64,000 bases of DNA from JAZDOT01 sp043798355. GTDB lineage: Bacteria > Patescibacteriota > Gracilibacteria > Peribacterales > Peribacteraceae. The position numbers and the translations under genes were made by a program. The notes under the pieces were generated by a model. The model was given only the letters and a program-made list of their open reading frames with translations. It had not been told where the DNA came from and searched no databases. Shown piece by piece: positions 1 to 8,093 of the stretch (the first letter of the stretch is position 1; each line of letters starts with the position of its first letter). Location: contig JAZDOT010000010.1 of the NCBI GenBank assembly GCA_043798355.1, positions 62,001-126,000 on the forward strand, read 5' to 3'.

Positions 1-2
1 AC

Positions 3-1190
3 TTCTTCACTTCCGAATCAGTCACCGAGGGCCACCCTGATAAACTCTGTGACCAGATCAGTGACGCCATCCTCGACGAAGCACTCCGGCAGGACCCGAC
101 GGCGCACGTCGCCTGCGAATGTCTCGCGACGACTGGCCTCGTGGTGGTCGCCGGAGAGATGCGCACCAAGGGCTACATCGATATCGCGGGGACGGCGCGT
201 CGCACCATCCGGGAGATCGGGTACGACGATGCCACGTACGGATTCGATCACAAGGCCTGTGCGGTGGTGGTGAGCGTGGGGGAGCAGAGCGCCGATATCC
301 AGTTGGGCGTGGATCAGGACAAGAACGTTTCCAAGGAGCAGGGCGCGGGCGATCAGGGGCTCATGTTCGGGTTCGCCTGCGACGAAACGCCGGAACTCAT
401 GCCGCTGCCGATCTCGCTGGCGCACCGCCTCACGAAGAAACTGGCGCAGGTCCGGAAGACGAACGGTCTCACGTATTTGCGCCCCGACGGGAAGAGCCAG
501 GTGACGGTGCAGTACAGTGACTCCGGCAAGCCGGAGCGCGTCTCCTGCGTCGTCATCTCTACGCAACATGCGGATGCCGTTTCGCAAACGCAGATCCGCG
601 AAGACATCATCCGCGAAATTATCACGCCGGTCTGCGGGCACTACCTCGATGCCCGGACACTCTACCACATCAATCCCACGGGGCGTTTCGTTATAGGCGG
701 ACCCCCGGGCGATTGCGGCCTCACCGGACGCAAGATCATCGTGGATACGTACGGAGGGTACAGCCGCCACGGCGGCGGGGCGTTCTCCGGGAAGGATCCG
801 AGCAAGGTGGACCGCTCGGCGGCCTACGCGGCGCGCTGGATCGCGAAACACGTCGTGAAGTCCGGCCTCGCGAAGAAGTGCGAGGTGCAGATCGCCTACG
901 CCATCGGCGTCTGTCAGCCCGTCTCCGTGCACGTGGACACCTTCGGGACCTCGACCGTGAATGACCGCATCCTCGAACAGGCGCTCTCGATGGTCTTCGA
1001 TCTCCGTCCTGCAGCCATCATCAGAGATCTCGACCTCCTCCGGCCCATTTACCGGAACCTCGCGACCTATGGTCACATGGGCAGAGAGGACCTGCGGGTG
1101 AAGTGGGAGGAGACTCCGCGGACCGAAGCGCTGCTGAAGGCAGTGATTGAGTTGACGCAGAAAAGAGAGCCGGGAGCTATCAGCTTTTAG
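3..1190 (+). CDS. metK: S-adenosylmethionine synthetase, 5' partial
   Basis: Makes S-adenosylmethionine from ATP and methionine in the cytoplasm. The frame is open from base 3 and begins FFTSESVTEGHPDK, the usual MetK N-terminus, so only about 5-8 residues are missing off the window edge. Family motifs follow: GHPDK (ATP site), GGPPGDCGLTGRK, and the glycine loop GGGAFSGKDPSKVDRSAAYA. The last codons (GAISF, then TAG) run into an AGCTATCAGCTTTTAGC-type repeat, so the extreme C-terminus is set by repeat DNA. A second, diverged copy of the last 77 bp lies 875 bp downstream, beyond an inserted gene. Recognition of the family is secure; the C-terminal tail is unusual. Confidence 0.97.
   Translation, partial: FFTSESVTEGHPDKLCDQISDAILDEALRQDPTAHVACECLATTGLVVVAGEMRTKGYIDIAGTARRTIREIGYDDATYGFDHKACAVVVSVGEQSADIQLGVDQDKNVSKEQGAGDQGLMFGFACDETPELMPLPISLAHRLTKKLAQVRKTNGLTYLRPDGKSQVTVQYSDSGKPERVSCVVISTQHADAVSQTQIREDIIREIITPVCGHYLDARTLYHINPTGRFVIGGPPGDCGLTGRKIIVDTYGGYSRHGGGAFSGKDPSKVDRSAAYAARWIAKHVVKSGLAKKCEVQIAYAIGVCQPVSVHVDTFGTSTVNDRILEQALSMVFDLRPAAIIRDLDLLRPIYRNLATYGHMGREDLRVKWEETPRTEALLKAVIELTQKREPGAISF
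1114..1190 (+). repeat. metK 3'-end direct repeat, copy 1
   Basis: These last 77 bp of metK reappear at 2065-2141 with 8 mismatches by eye. The two copies bracket the 1180..2019 gene. Confidence 0.9.
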
Positions 1191-2019
1191 CTTTTAGCTT
1201 GGAGAAAAGATCTGCTCGTGCATCGCCGATGATATCGTCCTTCCCCATGAGCACTTGCTTCATGGCATCACGGAGTGTTTCCTGGAGCAGGCCGGGGCGT
1301 CTCTCCGGTGTCGGGAGCTCATCCGGCGCGAGGAGAATGCGGAAGATGTTCCGGAGCTTGGACGGCATCGTTTGCTGGCATATCTTCTCTTGGACGCGCT
1401 CTCTCACGAGAGCCTCATAGTCCCTCTTCCTGCCGAAAGTTTCACGGAGAATACTTGCCGAGTGTGCGATGCGGGGCGCCACGCGCTCGTCACGCATGAC
1501 CTCCTCGCAGACGCGCCGCGCAATCTCCGTGTCAATCGTCTTGGCGAACGCCTCTGCCTCCTTCCACCATGCACGCCATGCGTCCGCCTCCGTTCTATGC
1601 TCCGGCGAGAGATCGTCATAACGTTGGAGAGAAGACGGCAGGACGGCGCGGAAGTCTTTTGTCATGAAGTCGGGAGTCGCTGTAACGGTCATGCGTCCAT
1701 GAGCACGGTGGACGTCCTTCACAACCCCGGTCATTTTCTTTTTTTTAGTGCTCCAGACGATGTCTCCTGGCTGGAAGCGCCGACTCGCACCTTCATTAGC
1801 GGCTCTGTATCCGAGGATGGCATTGCCAAAAGCGGTGCACGCCCGGGAAATCCGTTCTATGATCTGCGCGGGGACATCGTCTTGAGGCTGCCCCTGTTTG
1901 AGCTCGCGGAGAAGCGCGTAAAGAGCGACTCTCTCATCTCTAGCGACACTGAAGAATAGATCCTCTCGAGCATCCAAGAAGTGCGTGAGGCTGACAATTT
2001 CAGCGCTGTAAGTGGACAT
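1180..2019 (-). CDS. hypothetical protein between metK tail repeats
   Basis: A 279-residue, mostly helical, charged protein I do not recognise. It contains a short SH3/KOW-like stretch at about residues 82-110 (RRFQPGDIVWSTKKKKMTG, then VKDVHRAHGRMTVTATP), which could be a small barrel domain. There is no signal peptide or membrane segment. The start is fixed by a TATAAT box that ends exactly 6 nt before the ATG. The gene runs opposite to metK, overlaps its last bases and lies between two copies of the metK 3' end, so it was probably inserted as a unit. Coding is likely because of length and the promoter; function is unknown. Confidence 0.72.
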   Translation of the reverse strand: MSTYSAEIVSLTHFLDAREDLFFSVARDERVALYALLRELKQGQPQDDVPAQIIERISRACTAFGNAILGYRAANEGASRRFQPGDIVWSTKKKKMTGVVKDVHRAHGRMTVTATPDFMTKDFRAVLPSSLQRYDDLSPEHRTEADAWRAWWKEAEAFAKTIDTEIARRVCEEVMRDERVAPRIAHSASILRETFGRKRDYEALVRERVQEKICQQTMPSKLRNIFRILLAPDELPTPERRPGLLQETLRDAMKQVLMGKDDIIGDARADLFSKLKAKS

Positions 2020-2025
2020 AATAGT

Positions 2026-2054
2026 ATTATAAAATCTTTTATTACTAAATGCAA
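2026..2054 (-). promoter_or_regulatory. promoter of the 1180..2019 gene, leaderless type
   Basis: Minus strand: -35 TTGCAT (2049-2054), 17-bp spacer, -10 TATAAT (2026-2031), then 6 nt to the ATG at 2019. Transcription is expected to begin at or next to the start codon. Confidence 0.75.
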
Positions 2055-2064
2055 GAGCTATGGG

Positions 2065-2141
2065 CTCCGCGTACCGAAGCGCTGCTGAAAGCAGTGATTG
2101 AGTTGACGCAGAAGAGGGAGCCGTCAGCTATTAGCTTTTAA
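2065..2141 (+). pseudogene. metK 3'-end remnant (second copy)
   Basis: Still reads in the metK frame as RTEALLKAVIELTQKREPS, then AISF and TAA, with no start or body. It differs from the intact tail at about 8 of 77 positions, several of them silent. It is either the displaced original metK end or an end brought in with the insert. Confidence 0.88.
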
Positions 2142-2213
2142 CCATGAGCGAGCAGCGGCCTTCCAGGCTGCGGTAGATTTGATCCGTCAGCGGTCATCTG
2201 GAGCGCAGAGTCA

Positions 2214-2312
2214 TCACCCGTACACATCCTTTCTGTGACCGATCCTGAGAATCGTCACCGTCACGATCTCTTTCTCTGCGCGTTGCACGACGAAAACATG
2301 GTAAGTTTTCAT
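2214..2312 (-). pseudogene. RelE/ParE-type toxin, truncated remnant
   Basis: A 32-codon frame whose ATG overlaps the antitoxin stop (ATGA). It encodes MKTYHVFVVQRAEKE followed by IVTVTILRIGHRKDVYG. The ending matches the last two strands of RelE/ParE toxins (typically ..VLRIGHRRDVY). The first roughly 55-60 residues of a normal toxin are absent, so this is an internal-deletion relic that keeps the operon junction. It cannot fold as a full toxin. Confidence 0.8.
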
Positions 2313-2578
2313 ATCCCGAGATTCTTCTTAAATTGCTTCAGTGAAACCACCTTCCCCCTCTTCTTCTCCCGCATGCCTTCTTCTATGGCAGTCACCTCTT
2401 CGGGATGCGACATGATATCCATCGTCTCCATCCATCCTTCGAACTCATCGTACGACATCAAAACGCCCTTGGGATGGCCTTCGTAGGTGATGACCACCGA
2501 TACGCCGGGAACCTCAATCTCACGCAGCATTGCAAAAAAGCCGTTCCTTGCTTCCGATGCGGTACACGTTTTATTCAT
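2309..2578 (-). CDS. Phd/YefM-type antitoxin
   Basis: An 89-residue protein beginning MNKTCTASEARNGFFAML, the typical N-terminal DNA-binding part of Phd/YefM antitoxins (T-x-S-E-A-R-x-x-F). The C-terminal half is charged and would wrap a toxin. The start at 2578 is chosen over the upstream ATG because a TATAAT box ends 6 nt before it. The downstream partner survives only as a 32-codon fragment of a RelE/ParE toxin, so this is an orphaned antitoxin, possibly still a DNA-binding autoregulator. Confidence 0.85.
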   Translation of the reverse strand: MNKTCTASEARNGFFAMLREIEVPGVSVVITYEGHPKGVLMSYDEFEGWMETMDIMSHPEEVTAIEEGMREKKRGKVVSLKQFKKNLGI

Positions 2579-2584
2579 ATGGCC

Positions 2585-2614
2585 ATTATAATGTACAACG
2601 GTATGGTGCAGCAA
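2585..2614 (-). promoter_or_regulatory. antitoxin promoter, leaderless type
   Basis: Minus strand: TTGCTG (2609-2614), 18-bp spacer, TATAAT (2585-2590), 6 nt, ATG at 2578. Confidence 0.72.
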
Positions 2615-2675
2615 GAAAAAATATCAACTCAAGAGTAACGATCCTAAGAAGCTAAAAAGCTAACCAACTAAGAAG

Positions 2676-5099
2676 CTATCCCCGCCCCAAGTCCTCTATC
2701 GTCGTTCCCGGGTAGTAGTACTTCAGGATCGCTTCCGCTTTCTTCCCCTCCAGCGCCTGTCCCTTGGCGCCGCAGCCGGACATCCCGACGCCGTGACCGT
2801 TGAGAGGGAGACCTTCGCACCACGGGTCCGGTTTGCTTCCATAGATTTCCTCGAACGGGAAGTGGTTCCAGCCGACTTCCTCCGGCGAGCGCGTGCGGCC
2901 ATCGTCCGAAGAGAAGTACGGCGGCTTGATGATTTCGCTGTCTTTCTTCAGGACGAGCTCCTTCGTTCCCCGAACCGCGCGGACCCACGCTGGATTCTGT
3001 CGTTCGAAGACCAATCCTCTGTAAGACTGGAAGCGGGCGGGGGAATCATCCCCGTCATAGGGAAGGCCCGGGAATTTCCGGTGGAGAGGGTGAAGGTAGT
3101 ACGCGGCATACGTGCGGGCGGCAACGGCGAATGCACGCTGCTTCTCGAAGGGTTCGCTGTCGGGCTCTTCGGCAAGGCCCGCGAGGTAGTCCTCCAGTGA
3201 CAGTTCATTGATCAGGGTCAGTTTCCCCTCGATGACCCTGCACTCGATGATCCCGCGGAAGCGGTTCTGGGTACGGGGCCAGCTGAGGATGGCAGAGGAT
3301 TCTGCCAGAGGGTCGAAGCGGACCGCGGGTGCGGATATGTTCAGTCCTCCGAAGGATGCGGTACAGGCATCGTCCCCCTTCGTGAACTCGATGCTGTGCA
3401 GAGCAATCGTCTTGCCATTGACGGAGGGGAAATTGTCCGAAGTGACCGTGGCGGATTCTCCTTCGTAGGACAGACGGATACGGATGGCATTGCGAATGGA
3501 TAAAGAAACCGGTGCGGCAGAGGAGGACTGCTCTGTCGTGCCGTTGGGATTTCTGGGTGTCGGGATGAAGAGGGATTCATTCATGCTAGATTGCATCGCC
3601 CCGGAACCGGTGCGCGGGAGCGGGATGCGCCGCCCCTCCGCGAGGAGGTTGAACGTGATGTTCCCGATGATGAGCTGGTAGCTCCTCGTCTGGCGCGGGA
3701 CGAGAACACGCAGATGGATGACCGCAGTCTCGCCGGATTTCACCGAGGACGGGGAGAGCAGTTCTTTTTGGACGCGGATATCCTCATCGCCGAACGTTTC
3801 CCAGAGACCGATTCTCGGGCTGGAGCGTTCGACGACGGCGATGCGGGCTCTCCGCGGGATCAGAGCGCTCCCGGCAGTGAGGGAGAGGGAGAAGAGCGCC
3901 TGTCCCCCCGGACGGACGGTGATATCGGTCGAACCGACCGGCCTCATGACGGGGGCGGTGAACGGCTTTTCTTTGGGGAGCCGGGCCGCCTTGCGTTCAG
4001 ATGTTCTGTCGTTATAGACGCGCTTGGGGGGGTAGGCAATGGCCGCACCCAGCTTTCCGGCCAGTACATGCGTGCGGATCTGCGGAAGCATTTCGCGGAG
4101 TGTGTATCCCGGGCAGGCGGTATGGCCGATGTCGCCGTGTCCGGTGATCGTTTGGAGGAGGGTTCCATGGAAAGAGACTTTCTCCCGCAGGTTGATTTGG
4201 TACTTCTTCGCGAGGAAATCGAGGAGCCACTTGAGGCTCTTGATCTGGTCCTGCGGCGGGTCCTCGAGTTCGAAGTTCCCCATCAGCGCGATGCCGATCG
4301 TCCCGACGTTCCCGCAGAAGACGTGCCCGCCGATCACGCGGTCGCCGCCGGTGCGTCCTTCATAGATCTTCCCCGCCTCGTCGATAACGAAGTGGTAGCC
4401 GATATCGCCCCAGCCAAGGCTGCTTCCATGGTACTGGTAGAGGGCGCGCATGCGTTCTACAGAGGGGCGATCGTCGCCGAGCACCCGAATGGCCGTGTGG
4501 TGCACAACGAGGAGGCGGATCCGCGGGGAGTAGCTGAGCGGCCACCTGTACGTTTGGCCGTCAGGTGATTGCGTCGCCGTGTTTTCCACCTTGAACTCAT
4601 CGGGATATTTCTTTCGCGCATCGTCGCACTCCTTCATCCGGTCTGCGATGTTGCCGTCCTCTCCGACGTTGATGGGAGTGGGATCTTCTTCTGTGGCTGC
4701 ATGGTTATAGAGGAGAGAAGCGTCGGCGCCCCACTGGCTGCGGGTGACAATGCGCGATGGAACGAAGGGGGTCGCCGCAGCGATGGCATAGTGCGAAGGT
4801 TCAGAGGAAATCCGGAGCGGATGGAGGGTGAATGTGCGGGTGGGCGACTGAACGGCGACGCTCTTGACCGGTTTTGCGAAGAGCACGAATGCGGTTTCCA
4901 GGGCATTCTCTTCGCTCGGTGGAAGCTCCTGCCACGGCGTTTGCCCGCTTCGCACGCGGAACGGCGCACCTTCTGCCGTCATGCCGATACTCAGTCCATC
5001 GATGGGGTCTGTAAACGAAAACGTGCGCACGGCGAGACTGTCCGCCGCAAGGAGGAGAGTGAGAGCGGCGATAGCGAAGAACCCATGCGCGTAACGCAT
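2676..5099 (-). CDS. secreted PGRP-type amidase fused to SpoIID/LytB domain
   Basis: An 807-residue exported cell-wall protein. A signal peptide (MRYAHGFFAIAALTLLLA..DSLA) is followed by a PGRP/amidase_2 domain at about residues 110-345. That domain has the QWGA motif, zinc-ligand candidates in LLVVHHTA and GHTACPG, and GYHFVIDEAGKIYEGR. The C-terminus (about 545-800) is SpoIID/LytB-like (VAARTYAAYYLHP, GHGVGMSGCGAKGQALEG). Family knowledge: the amidase removes stem peptides and SpoIID cleaves or trims glycan strands, so one polypeptide may do both steps. A GTG at 5126 overlaps the upstream stop (GTGA) and would add nine residues; I prefer the ATG at 5099 because it gives a cleaner signal peptide. 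Cotranscribed with the glycosyltransferase upstream. Confidence 0.9.
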   Translation of the reverse strand: MRYAHGFFAIAALTLLLAADSLAVRTFSFTDPIDGLSIGMTAEGAPFRVRSGQTPWQELPPSEENALETAFVLFAKPVKSVAVQSPTRTFTLHPLRISSEPSHYAIAAATPFVPSRIVTRSQWGADASLLYNHAATEEDPTPINVGEDGNIADRMKECDDARKKYPDEFKVENTATQSPDGQTYRWPLSYSPRIRLLVVHHTAIRVLGDDRPSVERMRALYQYHGSSLGWGDIGYHFVIDEAGKIYEGRTGGDRVIGGHVFCGNVGTIGIALMGNFELEDPPQDQIKSLKWLLDFLAKKYQINLREKVSFHGTLLQTITGHGDIGHTACPGYTLREMLPQIRTHVLAGKLGAAIAYPPKRVYNDRTSERKAARLPKEKPFTAPVMRPVGSTDITVRPGGQALFSLSLTAGSALIPRRARIAVVERSSPRIGLWETFGDEDIRVQKELLSPSSVKSGETAVIHLRVLVPRQTRSYQLIIGNITFNLLAEGRRIPLPRTGSGAMQSSMNESLFIPTPRNPNGTTEQSSSAAPVSLSIRNAIRIRLSYEGESATVTSDNFPSVNGKTIALHSIEFTKGDDACTASFGGLNISAPAVRFDPLAESSAILSWPRTQNRFRGIIECRVIEGKLTLINELSLEDYLAGLAEEPDSEPFEKQRAFAVAARTYAAYYLHPLHRKFPGLPYDGDDSPARFQSYRGLVFERQNPAWVRAVRGTKELVLKKDSEIIKPPYFSSDDGRTRSPEEVGWNHFPFEEIYGSKPDPWCEGLPLNGHGVGMSGCGAKGQALEGKKAEAILKYYYPGTTIEDLGRG

Positions 5100-5122
5100 G
5101 GATGCGAGTATACAGATGCAGC

Positions 5123-6220
5123 TCACGGACGCGAATCCAAGAGCGAGAGATACTCATCCGTCATGCGGTCGACCGCGAACAGCCGTTCTGCGGTTCGTTT
5201 CCCCTCCCCGGCGATCGCCGCCCGCTTCGCAGGATCATTTGCGAGGAGCGCGAGAGCTTCCTGCAGGGCGACTGCGGAATCCGCCGGGACGATCACGGCG
5301 TCTTGATCCTGTGTGAGGTAGCCCGCGATGCCGCATTGATCGGTTACAACTACGGGGATGCCCAGCATCATGGCTTCGGCGGCAACCAGACCGAACGGGT
5401 CATGGAGGCGCGATGGAAGCACGAGGATATCCAGCGAACGGACAAAAGCCGTAATATCAGGAATGGACGGGTGGAGAACCGCACGATGGCCGAGGATCTT
5501 CAGATGATCTTTGACGGCGGCTTCCTCGCGTCCAAAGCCGACAATGGTAAGGCGGGCATTTTCGACACCGCGCACGGCTTCGATGAGGAGATCGACGCCT
5601 TTATCGTACGAAAGTCTCGCGATGCAGCCGATGTGCACGCCATCCGGTTTTTTCATGCCGTTCGGGTGATGAGTTGAGGATGGTCGCTCGATGCCATTGG
5701 GGATTGCAACCGTACGATCAGGATCAAATCCGATATGCACGTACAGGCTTCTGCTGAGCTCGGAGACGGTGACCGTGGTGACGCGTCGGCTGAGGCGAAG
5801 GAGCTGCGGGAGCCATGGGTTCCACCGGAGCCACCGTCCGATGCGGTCATGTTCGATCCAAAGGACTCGGATATTTTTCCCGAGAGCAACCGGCGTGAGG
5901 AGCAGTTTTTCATTGAGGCTGAGCATCATCACGGCGTCCAGTTGTCCTATGCTATCCAGCGCGTCGGCGAGGAGACGACGCATCCGCCGTTTTCTCCAGA
6001 GGAAACTGATCGCACTGAAAGGCGTCACAGGAGGGGGGCCGATGTTCAATTCTGCCGCGGGGATCGCCAATTTCTTGCATTCCTGAAGGAGAATAGGGCA
6101 GCTCCCGAGGAAGGCCACGCGGTGTCCGCGCGCGCGAAGATTCCGCATGAGGGAGATGGTCTGCACCTCCGCACCGCCATGGCGGCTCTCGAGTGGAAAG
6201 CGGGTGAATAAGATATTCAT
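5123..6220 (-). CDS. GT-B glycosyltransferase (family 1/4 type)
   Basis: A 365-residue GT-B fold transferase, probably adding a sugar to an envelope polysaccharide or glycolipid. The N-terminal acceptor domain starts MNILFTRFPLESRHGGAE (the GG loop is typical). The C-terminal donor domain has IGCIARLSYDKGVDLLIEAV and the nucleotide-sugar motif AAEAMMLGIPVVVTDQCGIA. No membrane segment is visible. Its stop overlaps a possible GTG start of the cell-wall hydrolase, and it follows serS on the same strand after 61 bp containing a hairpin repeat. Exact sugar and acceptor cannot be inferred. Confidence 0.9.
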   Translation of the reverse strand: MNILFTRFPLESRHGGAEVQTISLMRNLRARGHRVAFLGSCPILLQECKKLAIPAAELNIGPPPVTPFSAISFLWRKRRMRRLLADALDSIGQLDAVMMLSLNEKLLLTPVALGKNIRVLWIEHDRIGRWLRWNPWLPQLLRLSRRVTTVTVSELSRSLYVHIGFDPDRTVAIPNGIERPSSTHHPNGMKKPDGVHIGCIARLSYDKGVDLLIEAVRGVENARLTIVGFGREEAAVKDHLKILGHRAVLHPSIPDITAFVRSLDILVLPSRLHDPFGLVAAEAMMLGIPVVVTDQCGIAGYLTQDQDAVIVPADSAVALQEALALLANDPAKRAAIAGEGKRTAERLFAVDRMTDEYLSLLDSRP

Positions 6221-6258
6221 TGTCTGAAGGGCAGAGCGAAGCGATGGGGTGAAGATAG

Positions 6259-6283
6259 AGAGTCGTACCGGCGGTACGACTCT
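6259..6283. repeat. palindromic repeat / terminator-like hairpin at serS end
   Basis: AGAGTCGTACC - GGC - GGTACGACTCT gives a perfect 11-bp stem with a 3-nt loop. The 3' arm overlaps the serS stop codon (CTA on the plus strand at 6282-6284). No long U tract follows, so termination is only possible. Confidence 0.75.
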
Positions 6284-7592
6284 ACTGACAGATTGCCGTG
6301 ATCTTCTCCTGTCCTCCCATATACGTCCGCAGCACCTCCGGAATCGTCACCGATCCGTCTTCATTCTGGTAAAGCTCCAGAATCGGGATTAAAATGCGGG
6401 GACTGGCGATACAGGTGTTGTTCATTGTGTGGACGAAACGCTTCTTGCCGTCCGGGGATTCGTATTTCATATTCAGCCGTCGTGCCTGGAAATCGCCGAG
6501 GTAACTGCAGCTGTGGGTCTCGCCGTAGGATTTCCTGCTCGGCATCCACGTTTCGATGTCCTGCTGACAGAGTTTTCCCTTGCCGAGATCGCCGGTACAG
6601 ATGTCGAGAATGCGGTAGGGGAGATTGAGTGCCTGTAGTACCTCTTCGGCGTTCGTGCGGATTTCCTCGAACATCCGGAGACCGGCATCGCCGTCCGCTT
6701 TACACAGGACGACTTGCTCTACTTTGTCGAATTGGTGGATGCGGTAGAGCCCTTTCGTATCCTTCCCGTACGTGCCAGCCTCCCTGCGGAAGCACGGCGA
6801 AAATCCCACGTAGCGCTTGGGCAGTTCGCTCTCCTTCAGGACTTCGTCCTTGTGGTAACTGGCGACCGAGACCTCGGACGTTCCGATGAGGTAGAGGTCA
6901 TCCGGGATGAGGGGGTCGGCTTTCGTCTTCCGTCCGCCGACGGCGTAGGTATTTTCCTCGTCCGCGCCGGGGAAGAACCCCGTTCCCATGAAGCAGTCGT
7001 ACCCGGCCAGGTACGGCGGTGTGAAGTGGGTCCAGCCTTTTTTGAACAGGTGATCGAGTGCGAACTGCAGAACGGCACGGTGCAACCGCGCGCCGTCGCC
7101 CTTCAGGAAGTAGCTGCGTGCCCCCGCGATCTTCACGCCGCGGGAGATATCCAAGATTCCCAATGCTTCTCCGATGGCCACGTGATCTTTCGGCTCGAAG
7201 GGGAATGTGCGCGGGGTTCCCCATTTCTTCACTTCTTTGTTCTCGCGTTCGTCATTCCCTACGGGGACGTGCGGGAGCGGGATGGCAGGAAGCAGAAGTT
7301 GCATCTCCTTCCAGAGTTCCTCCGTCTTCGCGCCCTCAGCCTCCATGTTCTTCAGCTTCTCCGAAAGTTTTTTCATGTCCGCGAGCGCCGTCTCTTTCTC
7401 CTTTCCCTTCATTGCCGGAATTTTCTTACTCACCGCGTTCTTCCTGGAGCGTAAATCATCCATGCGGCTCTGCAGCTCTCTGCGCTCTGCATCGATCTTC
7501 AAAAATTTCCCGATGGAGACATCTATTTTTTTCTGATTTGCCGCTTTCTGGTAGGCGTCAGGGCGCTTCCGGAGATCATCAAGGTCGATCAT
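6282..7592 (-). CDS. serS: seryl-tRNA synthetase
   Basis: Charges tRNA-Ser (and tRNA-Sec where present). The 436-residue length and architecture are normal: an N-terminal coiled-coil arm (residues about 25-100), then a class II core. Motif 2 is CFRREAGTYGKDTKGLYRIH and motif 3 lies in NTCIASPRILIPILELYQ. The usual NGTA(L/V)A of motif 3 reads NNTCIAS here, a mild divergence. A TACAAT box with a TG extension lies 7 nt before the ATG, suggesting a leaderless mRNA. Confidence 0.97.
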   Translation of the reverse strand: MIDLDDLRKRPDAYQKAANQKKIDVSIGKFLKIDAERRELQSRMDDLRSRKNAVSKKIPAMKGKEKETALADMKKLSEKLKNMEAEGAKTEELWKEMQLLLPAIPLPHVPVGNDERENKEVKKWGTPRTFPFEPKDHVAIGEALGILDISRGVKIAGARSYFLKGDGARLHRAVLQFALDHLFKKGWTHFTPPYLAGYDCFMGTGFFPGADEENTYAVGGRKTKADPLIPDDLYLIGTSEVSVASYHKDEVLKESELPKRYVGFSPCFRREAGTYGKDTKGLYRIHQFDKVEQVVLCKADGDAGLRMFEEIRTNAEEVLQALNLPYRILDICTGDLGKGKLCQQDIETWMPSRKSYGETHSCSYLGDFQARRLNMKYESPDGKKRFVHTMNNTCIASPRILIPILELYQNEDGSVTIPEVLRTYMGGQEKITAICQ

Positions 7593-7599
7593 GAAGCAG

Positions 7600-7605
7600 A
7601 TTGTA
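7600..7605 (-). promoter_or_regulatory. serS -10 box
   Basis: TGC-TACAAT on the minus strand, 7 nt from the serS ATG. No convincing -35; the TG dinucleotide may compensate. Confidence 0.6.
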
Positions 7606-7643
7606 GCAGAAATATCGGTGTACCATTTGACAGATAGTCTGGT

Positions 7644-8033
7644 ATGGCGGATTCTTTCTCCCTTCCCCCTGAATTTATGTCTTTTCAGTCGTCGGAATGC
7701 TCACTTCTTCCAGGTACGAGAGTAGCTTGTACGCCGGAAGTTGAACAGCAGATGCCTCGCCCGACTCCACACGTAGATACCGGAGATCCATTAGCGGATG
7801 CTGATATAAATATCGTAGGTTCCGCGCCAATATACATTGAGGTTGTCCGTGTTGCGGCAGAGACAGTAATTTTGCGGGAGGTTGGGACAGACGGCGCCGG
7901 ACAACAGCATCCCGAGTTTTCGGTTTCGAAGGATGTTGCGGTCAGCGCCGCATACGAAGCAATCACCAGGTTGCCCGATGAGGCGCTTGAGGAGCCGGAT
8001 GCCCAAGATGAGAAACCAGGAAGTGAGAGCTGA
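7644..8033 (+). CDS. possible hypothetical protein upstream of uvrB
   Basis: A 129-residue open frame, acidic, with one strand-rich stretch (PIYIEVVRVAAETVILREVG). I recognise no family. A TTGACA lies at 7627-7632, but no matching -10 fits this start. An alternative ATG is at 7677. The gap between divergent serS and uvrB would otherwise be about 500 bp. Codon choice does not look clearly different from a shadow frame, so this is a weak call. Confidence 0.35.
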   Translation: MADSFSLPPEFMSFQSSECSLLPGTRVACTPEVEQQMPRPTPHVDTGDPLADADINIVGSAPIYIEVVRVAAETVILREVGTDGAGQQHPEFSVSKDVAVSAAYEAITRLPDEALEEPDAQDEKPGSES

Positions 8034-8093
8034 TTTCTCTTTTCTCGCCGAGACGCTGGCAGGGATCTTCCCAGAGCGCTACACTGCTTCGTC

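Noticed and set aside
18..1076. 352-codon frame antisense to metK
   Set aside because: Shadow of a GC-rich conserved gene; composition (Arg/Asp/His-rich) and lack of a start signal do not support it. The same applies to the long frame antisense to uppP (13567-14493).
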